DNA of 64,000 nt from Lysinibacter cavernae (GTDB lineage: Bacteria > Actinomycetota > Actinomycetes > Actinomycetales > Microbacteriaceae). The stretch spans positions 186,001-250,000 of the forward strand of contig NZ_JAAMOX010000002.1 in assembly GCF_011758565.1 (NCBI RefSeq). Reading direction: 5' to 3'. Below the pieces are notes generated by a model, which did not search any database, was not told the DNA's origin, and was given only the letters and a program-made list of their open reading frames with translations. A program made the translations under genes and the position numbers. Shown here in pieces: positions 9,977 through 18,953 of the stretch; positions within the stretch are counted from its first letter, which is position 1, and each line of letters opens with the position of its first letter.

Positions 9977-10513
9977 TTAGAAGGCTCCTGAAGCGCCAAG
10001 TGCAGCACGCAAGAGCGCTCCCCTTCCGCCTTCCATCTCGTCGACGGTGGCGTCGCTCAACGCGTCGGTCGGGCTCAACCAAGTGATCTCAAGCGCATCC
10101 TGACGAGGGTCGCAGCTTCCCGTAACCGGGACGACAAACACCAGCGAAACAGCATGCTGACGCTCGTCAACGAACGGACTGATTCCCGGCATGGGGAAGT
10201 ACTCGGCGACGGAAGCCGGAATCGGACTCGTGGGGAGCAGCGGGAAGGCCATCGGTCCGAGGTCTTTCTCAAGGTGACGGAACAGGGCTTCGCGCACGGT
10301 CTCGCCATACATGACACGTCCCGTGACCAGCATCCTCGTCATGGCACCCTCAGGCGTGGCCCTCAGCAGCAAGCCGACCTCGGTAATTTTGCCGAGGCCA
10401 TCAACACGAACGGGGATTGCCTCAACACACACGATCGGCAATCGACGCCGAACCTGCGCCAACTCGTCATCGCTCAGCCAGCCGGGATTGGGGTCAGGGG
10501 TTCGCAGGTCCAT
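9977..10513 (-). CDS. Nudix-fold family protein (DUF4916 type)
   Basis: A 178-residue protein resembling the actinobacterial DUF4916/Nudix group. The N-terminal PGWLSDDELAQVRRRLPIVC is the hallmark, followed by a beta-rich Nudix-like core (VGLLLRATPEGAMTRMLVTG). The expected Nudix box region (GRVMYGETVREALFRHLEKD) is degenerate and lacks the REx2EE triad, so catalytic hydrolysis of nucleoside diphosphates is doubtful. The ATG at 10513 gives MDLRTPDPNPGW; an extension to 10579 is open but unlike the family. Function is unknown. Confidence 0.8.
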   Translation of the reverse strand: MDLRTPDPNPGWLSDDELAQVRRRLPIVCVEAIPVRVDGLGKITEVGLLLRATPEGAMTRMLVTGRVMYGETVREALFRHLEKDLGPMAFPLLPTSPIPASVAEYFPMPGISPFVDERQHAVSLVFVVPVTGSCDPRQDALEITWLSPTDALSDATVDEMEGGRGALLRAALGASGAF

Positions 10514-10596
10514 GTGCTTATTCTGCACCACTCCGGCTGTGCGCGACCACAGCATCCGACTTACCCCTCCACGAAGCAAACGTCTAGGCTGGTTTC

Positions 10597-11268
10597 ATGA
10601 CTGGTTTGACGATCAACAACGCCCACGTGAGATGGTCAGTTCCAACTGAACAGGTCGCAACCGAGTTGGCCAGCAGACCGCTAATGATCCTTCTGCACGG
10701 CTACGGCTCGTTTGAAGGAGACCTTATCGGCCTCGCCGATCATCTTCCAAAGCAGTTTGTACTTGCCTCGCTGCGAGCGCCGCTGATCGCACCACCGCCA
10801 GTTGTTGACGGATACTCGTGGTTCCCTATCGATCCAGCCGGCCCCGACCCGAAGCGCGGCGCCGAGGCCGCTGCTGCCCTCATCGATTGGATTGACCGAC
10901 TTGAAGCGTCAGTACCAACCGGGTTGCCACGCATCGCGCTCATGGGATTCTCGCAGGGCGGAGCGATGGTCACGCAGGCATTTCGCGCCCAGCCAGAACG
11001 CTTTGTGGCCGGCGTTAACTGCTCAGGATTTGTTTTTCGAGGCGAACAGCAGGGAGATGCCGTGCTCGCCCAACGCAAGCCCCCGATCTTCTGGGGCCGC
11101 GACGAAGGCGACCCCGTTATCACGCAGGACAAAATTGAACTCACGAATGCCTGGCTGCCGAGCCACTCAACGCTCACGGCCAAACTGTATCCTGGCATCC
11201 AGCATTCAATCTCAGCGGAAGAACTGAACGATATCTCAGCCTTCCTCAACGTGAACCTCCCCGCCTAG
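10597..11268 (+). CDS. Alpha/beta-hydrolase, phospholipase/carboxylesterase family
   Basis: A 223-residue cytosolic esterase. LLHGYGSFEGDL forms the oxyanion region, GFSQGGAM holds the nucleophilic serine, GRDEGDPVI carries the likely acid residue, and YPGIQHSIS the catalytic histidine, all in the expected order. This is the family of short acyl-chain carboxylesterases and acyl-protein thioesterases; the substrate is not evident. It is divergent from the Nudix gene and 34 bp ahead of the alarmone synthetase, so it could share a transcript with it. Confidence 0.9.
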   Translation: MTGLTINNAHVRWSVPTEQVATELASRPLMILLHGYGSFEGDLIGLADHLPKQFVLASLRAPLIAPPPVVDGYSWFPIDPAGPDPKRGAEAAAALIDWIDRLEASVPTGLPRIALMGFSQGGAMVTQAFRAQPERFVAGVNCSGFVFRGEQQGDAVLAQRKPPIFWGRDEGDPVITQDKIELTNAWLPSHSTLTAKLYPGIQHSISAEELNDISAFLNVNLPA

Positions 11269-11302
11269 ACATAGGTTTCTCTCAGAAGGGATCAGTACAG
11301 TC

Positions 11303-12208
11303 ATGGGTATGAACAGCCTCAACGTTCTTCGCAACCCCGACAACGAACCATCGCAGGCTCCGCAGCCAAGCCGCGACCTGCTGCTCCATGAGGCCCTCAC
11401 CGGCGAGATGAATCTCAGCGAGCTCCACTTTGCGGAAAACTCACACATCGCAGACATGAAGTCGCTCAGGAACGACTTCACGCGCTTCATGATGCTGTAC
11501 AAATTTGCGATCGACGAGGTCACAACAAAGATCTCGATCCTGCAAGAAGAGTTCAGCCTCGTTCACGACTACAACCCCATCGAGCACCTATCCTCACGCC
11601 TCAAATCGCCGGAGAGTATCATGGCCAAGGTTGCCAGGCTGCAGTGTGAGCCGTCGTTTGACAACATCCGAAACACGCTGCACGATATCGCGGGCGTTCG
11701 CATTACCTGCAGTTTTGTCTCGGACACCTACAAGGTGTTTGACATGCTCACCAACCAAAAGGACATCAGGATTCTTGAGGTCAAGGACTACATCAAGAAC
11801 CCGAAAGAAAATGGATACAAGAGCCTGCACGCCATTCTTGAGGTGCCTGTGTTCATGTCAACAGGAGTAGAACCCGTCAAGGTTGAGGTGCAGATCCGCA
11901 CCATCGCTATGGACTTCTGGGCAAGCCTCGAGCACAAGATTTACTACAAGTACAACAAGGATGTTCCGGTCGCCCTGCTCGACGAGCTGAAAGTCGCCGC
12001 GACCACGGCCAGTCAGCTTGATGCCACCATGGAACGGCTGCACGATGAGGTCAAGCAGCTGGATGTGGACACCACCATGTCGGCAGAGGCCGAGGAATCC
12101 ACACAGCATCCAAAGCTCAGCGATCGGCTCTTGAATGATCTCAACGAGGCACGCAAGAATTTCTTCCGCCGCGCGAGTAAAGAGGCTGGTCCGCCCAACC
12201 CCGAGTAG
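11303..12208 (+). CDS. Small alarmone synthetase (RelA/SpoT synthetase-domain protein)
   Basis: A 301-residue protein with only the (p)ppGpp synthetase domain, which transfers pyrophosphate from ATP to GDP or GTP. The domain runs from about residue 50 to 250: IEHLSSRLKSPESIMAKV, DIAGVRITCSFVSD with the catalytic acidic residue, KENGYKSLHAILEV, and VEVQIRTIAMDFWASLEHKI, all strongly conserved in RelQ/YjbM-type enzymes. The HD hydrolase, TGS and ACT domains of full-length RelA are absent. The C-terminal tail of about 50 residues is charged and probably coiled. A start at the next ATG (11309) is equally possible. Expected role: stress-triggered alarmone production in addition to a full Rel elsewhere in the genome. 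Confidence 0.93.
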   Translation: MGMNSLNVLRNPDNEPSQAPQPSRDLLLHEALTGEMNLSELHFAENSHIADMKSLRNDFTRFMMLYKFAIDEVTTKISILQEEFSLVHDYNPIEHLSSRLKSPESIMAKVARLQCEPSFDNIRNTLHDIAGVRITCSFVSDTYKVFDMLTNQKDIRILEVKDYIKNPKENGYKSLHAILEVPVFMSTGVEPVKVEVQIRTIAMDFWASLEHKIYYKYNKDVPVALLDELKVAATTASQLDATMERLHDEVKQLDVDTTMSAEAEESTQHPKLSDRLLNDLNEARKNFFRRASKEAGPPNPE

Positions 12209-12211
12209 CCC

Positions 12212-13147
12212 CTAGCGCGCTCCCCGCACGTACGGTTCGCCAAGCGCCGGTGGGGTGCCTGATTTGCGCGCCGCGAGGACAAGCACGAGCATCATGACCA
12301 CAAACGGCAGCATCTTGATGAGGTCGGTCGGAACGTTGAGCGTGGTGAGTTGCAGCACGGTTCCCGAGGCAACCGTAGCGCCGTAGAGCAACGATCCGAG
12401 TACGACCCAACGTATCCGCCCGCGTGCAAGCATCGTGACCACGATGGCGATGTACCCGAGCCCGTTGGTCATGGCCGGGGTGAACGTTCCCGCTGAGAGA
12501 ACGGCCAGATAGGCGCCACCAAATCCGGCAAAGGTGCCGCCTATGAGGGCTGCCGCCGAACGCGTGCGGACGACATTCCCGCCTGCAGCATCGAGTGAGC
12601 CGGGTTGCTGCCCTGCGGCACGAAGCCGGAGGCCAGGGCGGGTCTTTGCGAGCATCCACGCGATGCCTGCCGCGAGCGCAAGCGTGACGAGGAAGTATGG
12701 TGGCTGGGCGAACAACCCCTCGCCTACGCCAGGCAGGTCGGCGAGTAGCGGGATGCGCCATACCGGTGCAAGACCAAGGCGCGGATTGGTTGCGCCAAAC
12801 AGTTGGGTTGAGAGAACGCTTGTGATTCCGGTTCCCGCGAGTGTAATCGCCAGTCCGATCACGATCTGGTTGAGACCAAGCCACACCGTCAGCAGCGCAA
12901 ACAGCGCCCCGCAGAGCGCCCCGACGAAGCCGCCGACGAGCATTCCGAGGGCAAATGAGCCGGTGGCGAGAACCGTCGCAAACGCGGCAAATCCGCCGAG
13001 TAGGAGCATCCCTTCGAGGCCAAGGTTGAGCACACCAGACTGTTCGCCAAGCGTCTCGCCGAGCGCCGCAAGCATGAGCGGGAGCGCAGCGGCCACGCAG
13101 GCAACGATGACTGCGGTCATGAGAGCCGGCGTCAAGAGGTCAGCCAT
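12212..13147 (-). CDS. Nucleoside-type ABC transporter permease (second permease)
   Basis: A 311-residue inner-membrane permease of the BPD_transp_2 family, about eight to ten hydrophobic segments. The segment GEQSGVLNLGLEGMLLLGGF is the typical conserved N-terminal motif of BmpD/YufQ-type permeases, and GLNQIVIGLAITLAGTGI matches the family loop. The start is set at ATG 13147 because a GGAG/AGGCGG site precedes it and the upstream extension overlaps the previous gene by 100 bp. Its start overlaps the preceding permease stop by 8 bp, so translation is likely coupled. Last gene of the four-gene importer operon. Confidence 0.92.
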   Translation of the reverse strand: MADLLTPALMTAVIVACVAAALPLMLAALGETLGEQSGVLNLGLEGMLLLGGFAAFATVLATGSFALGMLVGGFVGALCGALFALLTVWLGLNQIVIGLAITLAGTGITSVLSTQLFGATNPRLGLAPVWRIPLLADLPGVGEGLFAQPPYFLVTLALAAGIAWMLAKTRPGLRLRAAGQQPGSLDAAGGNVVRTRSAAALIGGTFAGFGGAYLAVLSAGTFTPAMTNGLGYIAIVVTMLARGRIRWVVLGSLLYGATVASGTVLQLTTLNVPTDLIKMLPFVVMMLVLVLAARKSGTPPALGEPYVRGAR

Positions 13148-14276
13148 TACTTCCGCCTCTCCTGGCCCCGCGTCGAAGTCCGTCAAGGAGACCGGGGGGA
13201 AGGTAGCTCTGGCCGAGGCTGCGTCTTGTGCCAAGAAATTCAATCAGCGCCATAAACACCAGGATGAGGGCGACAATAATCAGCAGAAAATCGACCGACA
13301 GCCCGCTCTCGTGCGCGGCAAGGGTCCCCCCGGTGGAGAGCACCGAGTAGAGGCCGATCAGCGGCACCGAGCCAAGCGGATTCAGCCGAGCGAGGAAGAC
13401 AAACGGCATGACCGCCGCACCGTACGCGGGGTTCCAATTGGTGCGCAGGAATCCCCATTGCCCGAGTAGGTCGACCGCCGCGGCAAGGCCGATTAGCGCG
13501 CCACTGATTGCAAACAAAGCCATGATCATTGGCCGGCTGCGAATGCCAACGTGATGCGCGGCCTTCGGATTCGCCCCGAAAACGTCGAGTCGGAGGCCGA
13601 CGGATGTCCTGGTCAGCACAACGTGCGCGGCAACGACAACGACCAACGCGATAATCAGACCAACGTGCACGCGGGTGCCTGGAATATACGGGAGCATGGT
13701 CTCCAGCGGCAGCACCCTCGTCTGCGGCACGATGACGTTGGGGTCTTGAAAGGGGCCCTTAATCAGCATGTTTGCAAGGCCGACTCCGATGAACGACATC
13801 ATAAGCGTCGTGATGATCTCGTTCGTGCCGTACACCGCTTTGAGCGCCGCCGGAACGACCGTCCAGCTCGCGCTCACGATCATCGCACCAATACAGAGCA
13901 ACGGGAGTGCGAGCCAAAGCGGAACGACAACAACAAGGCTAGGCCCAACCCCAGCGATGAGCACGGCACCAAGCAGAAACTGCCCGTCATAGCCAAGATT
14001 CCAGAGTTTTCCTCTGAACACCACGATGAGAGCGAGCGCAACTAACAAGAGCGGCGCCATGAGGGTGAGGCTCCGCTGCCAGCCGTTTCCAGCGAGACCG
14101 TAGTAGAGAATATCGCCAAAAAACGACAGCGGATTCTGCCCGAGAGCAAGCAACAAGACAGCGCTTGCGATCAGGGCAAGGACAATTGGGAGGCACGTGC
14201 GCAGCAGGATGAGGGCAGTCTTCCGCGCCCCTGTGGCTTCTCCAGCGGTCGAATTGGGAGCCAAGACTTCGGTCAT
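13140..14276 (-). CDS. Nucleoside-type ABC transporter permease (first permease)
   Basis: A 378-residue permease of the same family as its downstream neighbour but longer, matching BmpC-system YufP-like proteins. The segment VVFRGKLWNLGYDGQFLLGA is diagnostic: RGxxWNxGxEGQ is the conserved signature, with D replacing the usual E. Its ATG overlaps the stop of the ATPase gene by 4 bases (ATGA), and GGGGAG lies just upstream. Together the two permeases form the heteromeric membrane channel. Confidence 0.93.
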   Translation of the reverse strand: MTEVLAPNSTAGEATGARKTALILLRTCLPIVLALIASAVLLLALGQNPLSFFGDILYYGLAGNGWQRSLTLMAPLLLVALALIVVFRGKLWNLGYDGQFLLGAVLIAGVGPSLVVVVPLWLALPLLCIGAMIVSASWTVVPAALKAVYGTNEIITTLMMSFIGVGLANMLIKGPFQDPNVIVPQTRVLPLETMLPYIPGTRVHVGLIIALVVVVAAHVVLTRTSVGLRLDVFGANPKAAHHVGIRSRPMIMALFAISGALIGLAAAVDLLGQWGFLRTNWNPAYGAAVMPFVFLARLNPLGSVPLIGLYSVLSTGGTLAAHESGLSVDFLLIIVALILVFMALIEFLGTRRSLGQSYLPPGLLDGLRRGARRGGSNG

Positions 14277-15910
14277 CCGGCTCCCCCCGCCATGATTGAG
14301 CCAACGGCGGCCGCTACATCGTCGCCGTCATTCTTGACCACGGCGACGAGCCGGCCGCCCTCAAGAACCCCAATACGGTGAGCGAGCTGCACGAGTTCAT
14401 CAAGGTCGGCAGAAAGCAGAAGGATGGCGCCTCCCCCGTCAACAAACCCTTTCAGCAGCGCCCTGACTCGATCGACCGTATGCGTGTCCAAGCCGTACGT
14501 CGGTTTGCTCACGATCAGCACGCGAGGGCTGTGAGCGAGCTCGCGCGCAAGCAGGAGCTTCTGCAAGTTGCCACCTGAGAGCGTTGCCGCCCGCGCATTT
14601 ATACTCGGCGTGCGAATATCAAAATCACGAACGAGCTGCCGTGCCTCGGCATCGATCTGCCCTCGTTGAATGACGCCCCGCTTCCAGAATGGCCGCTCAC
14701 CAATACGCTTGAGCACCAAATTGAGCGCAACGCTGAGACCACCAACGGATCCCTCGCCCGTGCGGTCATCCGTCACGTATCGAAGGCCTCTCCGCTGCCG
14801 TCCGCGCACTCCAACCGAGGTGATGTCCTCACCCTCAAGAACGAGCGAACCCGCCGCAGGCTGACGCTGCCCAGCGATGACCTCGGCAAGACCTCGCTGA
14901 CCGTTGCCGTCGATGCCTGCGATTCCCATAATTTCGCCCGCGTGCAACGACACGTCGATGTCTGTGATTCGGCCGTCAACGGTGGCGGAAGTAGTGCTAA
15001 CGCCTCGGAGTTCAAGTACTGGGTCTGAATTCAACTTCAGTGTGGCCGTCGCCGTCCTGTCATCCACGTCACCGCCTGGCCTGGGGCGGGTGTCCGTCTG
15101 AGGCGCAGTCATTTCCTCGCCAAACATGGCCGACACAATCTCGGGCTGAACATCGGCGATACCAGCCGAGCTATCGTTTCTTGTCAGTTCTTCGCGCGAA
15201 TAACTCAACACCGATTTACCGGCACGCAAGACGGTTACAGAACTACCGACAGCAATGACCTCGCGAAGCTTATGTGTGATCAACACGATCGCGATGCCCT
15301 CGGCGGCAAGCCGGTTGATTGTCGTCTCGAGGTCTGCGATTCCCTGCGGAGTCAGCATGGATGTCGGCTCATCAAGAACCAGGATGCGAGAGCCACGCCA
15401 GAGGGCGCGCACAATTTCAACCTGCTGCTGCTGTCCAAGCCCAAGGTCACCAGCTTTCGCGTTCACGTCAACAGAAATGCCGAGCAGTTGGCTGAGCTCG
15501 GCAAACCTTCGCCGCGCACCGGAGCGGTCGAGCACGATTCCGCGAGAAGATGCGTCTTCCGTCAACATCAGGTTCTCAAGCACCGAAAAGGCAGGGATCA
15601 GTGTTGAGTGTTGATAGACCACCCCAATACCGTTTCTGAGCGCGTCCTGTGGCGACGCCAACCTGACCTCAACCCCATCCACAAGGATGCCCCCCGCATC
15701 CGGCTGCTGCATACCAGCGACGATGCTCACAATCGTTGATTTGCCTGCCCCGTTCTCACCGAGAAGACAACGCACCTCTCCCGGAGAAACGGAGAACGAG
15801 ACGTGGTCGTTCGCGATCACGCCGGGAAACGCTTTGGAAATGCCGCGCAGTTCAAGCGCAGGCACGGCGGATGCAGACCCCTGACGATCACTTGGGCGCG
15901 CTTCGCTCAC
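14273..15910 (-). CDS. Nucleoside-type ABC transporter ATP-binding protein (double NBD)
   Basis: A 545-residue ATPase with two tandem nucleotide-binding domains, as in BMP-family nucleoside importers. Domain 1 has Walker A GENGAGKST and Walker B VLDEPTSMLTP; its signature is LGLGQQQQ rather than LSGGQ, a variation common in this family. Domain 2 has a degenerate P-loop (GIDGNGQRG), signature LSGGNLQK, and SKPTYGLD in place of a DEPT motif, so it probably lacks the catalytic glutamate. The GTG start at 15910 follows GGAGAGAGG by six bases; an upstream TTG is less likely. It starts 51 bp after the binding-protein gene. Confidence 0.93.
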   Translation of the reverse strand: MSEARPSDRQGSASAVPALELRGISKAFPGVIANDHVSFSVSPGEVRCLLGENGAGKSTIVSIVAGMQQPDAGGILVDGVEVRLASPQDALRNGIGVVYQHSTLIPAFSVLENLMLTEDASSRGIVLDRSGARRRFAELSQLLGISVDVNAKAGDLGLGQQQQVEIVRALWRGSRILVLDEPTSMLTPQGIADLETTINRLAAEGIAIVLITHKLREVIAVGSSVTVLRAGKSVLSYSREELTRNDSSAGIADVQPEIVSAMFGEEMTAPQTDTRPRPGGDVDDRTATATLKLNSDPVLELRGVSTTSATVDGRITDIDVSLHAGEIMGIAGIDGNGQRGLAEVIAGQRQPAAGSLVLEGEDITSVGVRGRQRRGLRYVTDDRTGEGSVGGLSVALNLVLKRIGERPFWKRGVIQRGQIDAEARQLVRDFDIRTPSINARAATLSGGNLQKLLLARELAHSPRVLIVSKPTYGLDTHTVDRVRALLKGFVDGGGAILLLSADLDELVQLAHRIGVLEGGRLVAVVKNDGDDVAAAVGSIMAGGAG

Positions 15911-15960
15911 GCTGAGCCTCTCTCCTGTCGGATGCTCACCGAGCGGCCGACCCAACCCGC

Positions 15961-17043
15961 CTACTTCTTGGCGTCGATGATTGACTGTACCTGATCTTTG
16001 GTTGTCGCCCGAGTGACCGTTACCTTGCCTGAAGCGATATCTTCGGTTGCCTGTTTGACAGCGGCCGTGATGTCGTCTGTGAACGCATCCGTTTCTTGCA
16101 GGGTGAGTCCTTTATTCTCGACAGTCAGCGAGTATGTTGCTGTGCCGAAGGAACCATCCTCAACATCCTTGATGGCTTGAGTAAAGGTGTCTGCAAAGTT
16201 CCACTGCACCGTTGTCAGCACGGTATCTGGATTCGTTACGGCCTCGCTCACGTCGCCGATGGTCGCAATGTACTTGACATTTGGAGCGGTTTCAACAGCC
16301 TGGAGATAACCGACCGTTGCCCCGTCACCCATGCCAATAATGACATCGGCGCCACCAGCGATGAGAACCGAGGCTTGATTTTTCCCTCCGGCAGAATCTC
16401 CGTACTCGGCTGGCCCGATGTACGCGATAGTGACCTCGATGCTGGGATCAACACTGTACACGCCCTCTGCAAATCCACCAGACATGCGAAACCAGTTCAG
16501 GTCTTCGGCCGACACGACGATGCCAACCTTTTGTGTGGTCGTGGACTTGGCGGCAACAACACCGGCAAGATAGGCACCCTGCTGAGCCTCGGTTGTGACC
16601 GAAGCCACCGTGCCAGGAATGTTCTTCTCGTAGTCGACTACGAGCGTGGGCACGCCGGTCGCCTCGGCAACGCGCGCTGCAACCGTGGCAAAGCCGCTTG
16701 CGTGGGCAATGATGAAGTCGTTTCCGTTGTCGGCGACCTGCGTCAGAATCGTCTCGGTGTTGTCGTAGCCAACATTGGAGTTGTCGTCGAGTTCAATATC
16801 GAGAGACGTTGCAACATCCTTTGCTGCCCAGATGCCCTGCTGGTTCCAACCATGATCGGCCTCTTTTTCGGGCGTCACGATTGCGAATTTCTTGACAGTT
16901 GTCGAGGCATCGCTCGAGGCTCCCGTTTCGCTACCTCGCGCCGAACATCCCGCAGCGGCCAGCATGCCAGCGGCAACCATAATCGCGACTCCGGTGCGGA
17001 CAATACGGCGGGCGGTAGCCCCAGAAGCGTTAGCATTCAACAC
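15961..17043 (-). CDS. BMP-family substrate-binding lipoprotein of a nucleoside ABC importer
   Basis: A 360-residue lipoprotein with a lipobox ending in LAAAGC near residue 33, so it is anchored to the outer face of the membrane. The mature part begins with a short Ser/Thr/Gly linker, then KKFAIVTPEKEADHGWNQQG, typical of basic membrane protein (Bmp/PnrA) family binding proteins; ADVIIGMGDGATVG lines the ligand cleft. Family members bind purine or other nucleosides. It is the first gene of the operon with the ATPase and two permeases; no nucleoside-metabolising gene is next to it, so substrate is assigned by family only. Confidence 0.92.
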   Translation of the reverse strand: MLNANASGATARRIVRTGVAIMVAAGMLAAAGCSARGSETGASSDASTTVKKFAIVTPEKEADHGWNQQGIWAAKDVATSLDIELDDNSNVGYDNTETILTQVADNGNDFIIAHASGFATVAARVAEATGVPTLVVDYEKNIPGTVASVTTEAQQGAYLAGVVAAKSTTTQKVGIVVSAEDLNWFRMSGGFAEGVYSVDPSIEVTIAYIGPAEYGDSAGGKNQASVLIAGGADVIIGMGDGATVGYLQAVETAPNVKYIATIGDVSEAVTNPDTVLTTVQWNFADTFTQAIKDVEDGSFGTATYSLTVENKGLTLQETDAFTDDITAAVKQATEDIASGKVTVTRATTKDQVQSIIDAKK

Positions 17044-17182
17044 AGGAAATGATCACCTTTCGCGAGGATGTCGGCGCCGTGGCAACCGCTGCACAAACGC
17101 CACCATTAGGTGGCTCCGATACAGAAATCATAACGGTGAACATATACCCTGCTCATCGCAGGCTCTCTGGAGAGGTCGATCG

Positions 17183-17599
17183 TTACCAAGATGAGTTCTC
17201 GTGCTCATCCTCAAACGACGGGGTATTTGAGTAGGGAACCCACTGGTAACAGGATTCCACCGCAGGTTCCGCGGTGAAGCCGCCGACACAGATCATGTCT
17301 CGGTAGCGCTGGGCTTCCTGGTTATCATCGTCAAGCTGTGTGTAATGGACTCGGCACAAAACTCTGAATTGGTCGGGGTTGTCGGAGATGGGATGCTCTG
17401 AGGGAGCCCAACAGTCAACGTCTCCGGTGACGCCGGCTACATTCGCGTCGCGCGCCGCGACGACACTCACGTCCTTGGTCAGTTTGGCGTCCTGATCGCT
17501 GGGCTTCGGTTCGTTGTTCGTGAGCGCTGACGAACATCCGGCACCCAGAAGCACAAGCAAGACCGCACAGGACAGGCGATGCAGGAGACGCGTAGACAC
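17183..17599 (-). CDS. Small secreted lipoprotein of unknown function
   Basis: A 138-residue predicted lipoprotein with a GTG start. The signal segment LSCAVLLVLLGAGC ends in a good lipobox (LGAGC). The mature part holds four cysteines (DCWAP, VLCRVH, MICVGG, ESCYQW) that may form two disulfides. No family was recognised. It sits upstream of the nucleoside importer operon on the same strand, 140 bp away, with a terminator before it. Confidence 0.75.
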   Translation of the reverse strand: MSTRLLHRLSCAVLLVLLGAGCSSALTNNEPKPSDQDAKLTKDVSVVAARDANVAGVTGDVDCWAPSEHPISDNPDQFRVLCRVHYTQLDDDNQEAQRYRDMICVGGFTAEPAVESCYQWVPYSNTPSFEDEHENSSW

Positions 17600-17643
17600 C
17601 CGTCAACCGTAACTCACCAAAACTGATGGCGTTGCGACAAAGG

Positions 17644-17678
17644 GAAAACCCCGCCCAGCATAAGACTGGACGGGGTTT
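17644..17678 (-). terminator. Intrinsic terminator downstream of the M23 peptidase gene
   Basis: AAAACCCC at 17644-17651 and GGGGTTTT at 17671-17678 close a stem continued by GCCCAG/CTGGAC with one mismatch. Read on the minus strand it ends in TTTT, about 50 bases after the M23 gene stop. Confidence 0.8.
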
Positions 17679-17724
17679 TGGCAGTTCAACACGCACATGT
17701 CAGATGCGAGTTCGTCCGGATAGG

Positions 17725-18462
17725 TTAGAAACGAACCGTGTAAATGATCTGTTCAAGCACGTTTGGGTGGATGTAGTACTCCTTGATGGTCTTGCCGTCG
17801 GTCGCAGCTGCGGCCTTTCGGAAGTCCCACTCTCCGGTGGTCAGCCGGCGAGCGTTATCGTCTCCGACGACCCAGACTCCTGAGTAGCTAATACCGTTCA
17901 GAACTCGGCCGTCGCCCGCCCAAATGCGCGAGACGCCGTTCTTATCCTGCGATGAGTTTGTCTGTGGACGTACGTGATAGGTCAAGGGTTCTTCCTCTTT
18001 CAATTCTGTTGGAGTTACGGGGGGTGCCGGGGTTGTTGGGGCAGTGCTGTGTGGAACAATCGTGTGCGTATATGGCGAGATTCTCCCGGAATAACCGTTC
18101 GACCAGTTAGGACTTGGCGGGAAAATCTCAAAATGGACGTGCGGTCCGGTTGCCGTGCCAGTCGCACCTACATAGCCAATGAGCTGCCCGCGAGCAACCG
18201 GTTGACCGACGTTGACGGCAAAACTGGTCATATGGGCGTAGCCCGAGTACCCCCAGGAATGCCTGAGGAGCACGAAGATGCCGGCGGGCGAGAGCATCCA
18301 TGAATGGTTCTGACCCCACCCGTTTGCTTCGACGACTCCGGCGTCCGTGGCATAGATGGGAGTACCAGCAGGTGCAGCCAGGTCAATACCGTGATGACCT
18401 GGACCATAGCCCTGCGAAATATTCACTGAGGCGAGAGGCCATTCAATACTCAAGGCAATCAC
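17725..18462 (-). CDS. M23-family peptidase, phage-lysin-like
   Basis: A 245-residue protein with an N-terminal M23 (lysostaphin-like) zinc peptidase domain that cuts peptidoglycan cross-bridges. The metal ligands are visible in GHHGIDLAAP and GPHVHFEIFP. No signal peptide precedes the domain, which begins at residue 5; this fits a phage endolysin better than a secreted housekeeping amidase. After a Pro/Thr linker (near residue 140) comes a beta-rich domain containing RIWAGDGRVLNGISYSGVW, similar to segments found in actinophage lysins or tail proteins. The start may be GTG 18462 or TTG 18453; AGGTGA is six bases before the TTG. A 27-codon frame overlaps its start. It belongs to the phage-like module 17725-19891. 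Confidence 0.82.
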   Translation of the reverse strand: MIALSIEWPLASVNISQGYGPGHHGIDLAAPAGTPIYATDAGVVEANGWGQNHSWMLSPAGIFVLLRHSWGYSGYAHMTSFAVNVGQPVARGQLIGYVGATGTATGPHVHFEIFPPSPNWSNGYSGRISPYTHTIVPHSTAPTTPAPPVTPTELKEEEPLTYHVRPQTNSSQDKNGVSRIWAGDGRVLNGISYSGVWVVGDDNARRLTTGEWDFRKAAAATDGKTIKEYYIHPNVLEQIIYTVRF

Positions 18463-18526
18463 CTCGATCGATTACTGTGTAGGCAAGCATCTGGGCGAGT
18501 AGCGGAACGAAACCGTATTCTGTCAT
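18443..18526 (-). CDS. Possible 27-residue small ORF overlapping the M23 gene start
   Basis: An ATG at 18526 follows AAGGAG by seven bases, a better ribosome-binding site than the M23 gene itself has. The frame encodes MTEYGFVPLLAQMLAYTVID then RGDCLEY and stops inside the start of the M23 gene. It could be a leader that couples translation to the lysin, or a tiny phage protein. Nothing resembling it is known to me. Confidence 0.4.
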   Translation of the reverse strand: MTEYGFVPLLAQMLAYTVIDRGDCLEY

Positions 18527-18606
18527 TTGCTCTCCTTTCGTTGGTTGGTTGTGTTGCGATTATTCGCGGGGTTGGCGGCCACCGTGCCGCAGCGCATCCG
18601 CCTCGC

Positions 18607-18825
18607 TCACTCGTGATCTGATGTGTTGTTGAGCAATAGGCGGTGTGCTATGGCAGCGGTGACCATCGCCACATACTGGTCGGTGGGAACAAAAATGCCC
18701 CGCTCTACCTTCGAGAGGTAGGCCACGGATGTGCCCGCTTCGTCTGCGACGTCGGCCAGGGTCATGCTGGCGAATTGTCGAAGCACCCTGAGGGTGTTTC
18801 CCATTCGTTCAACGTGTCTGGCCAT
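18607..18825 (-). CDS. Small XRE-family HTH regulator
   Basis: A 72-residue DNA-binding protein made almost entirely of one Cro/CI-type helix-turn-helix: LRVLRQFASMTLADVADEAG then TSVAYLSKVERGIFVP. The start is placed at ATG 18825 (MARHVERM); a TTG at 18831 is an alternative. No ribosome-binding site is visible, so the message could be leaderless. A perfect 8-bp palindrome with 12-base spacing (18825-18852) covers its start region and is a likely self-regulation site. It is divergent from the larger XRE/ImmA pair. Confidence 0.8.
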   Translation of the reverse strand: MARHVERMGNTLRVLRQFASMTLADVADEAGTSVAYLSKVERGIFVPTDQYVAMVTAAIAHRLLLNNTSDHE

Positions 18826-18852
18826 GTCCAATAGTGTGACATAAATTGGACA
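18825..18852. promoter_or_regulatory. Palindromic operator candidate between divergent XRE genes
   Basis: TGTCCAAT at 18825-18832 and ATTGGACA at 18845-18852 form perfect arms 12 bases apart. A third half-site AGTCCAAT lies at 18868-18875. The site overlaps the start of the minus-strand XRE gene and lies about 100 bp before the plus-strand XRE gene, as expected for a repressor operator. Confidence 0.65.
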
Positions 18853-18953
18853 CGATAACCAGCGAGAAGTCCAATACCAGCATTTTTTATTGATTTAATG
18901 TCAAATTAGCCGTAAGGTTTTAGGCATAAAGTCCACCATCTACAGGAACTCTC

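Noticed and set aside
14273-15910. Loss of catalytic motifs in the second ATPase domain as a sign of pseudogene
   Set aside because: Degenerate second domains are normal in this ABC family; the frame is intact and the operon complete.
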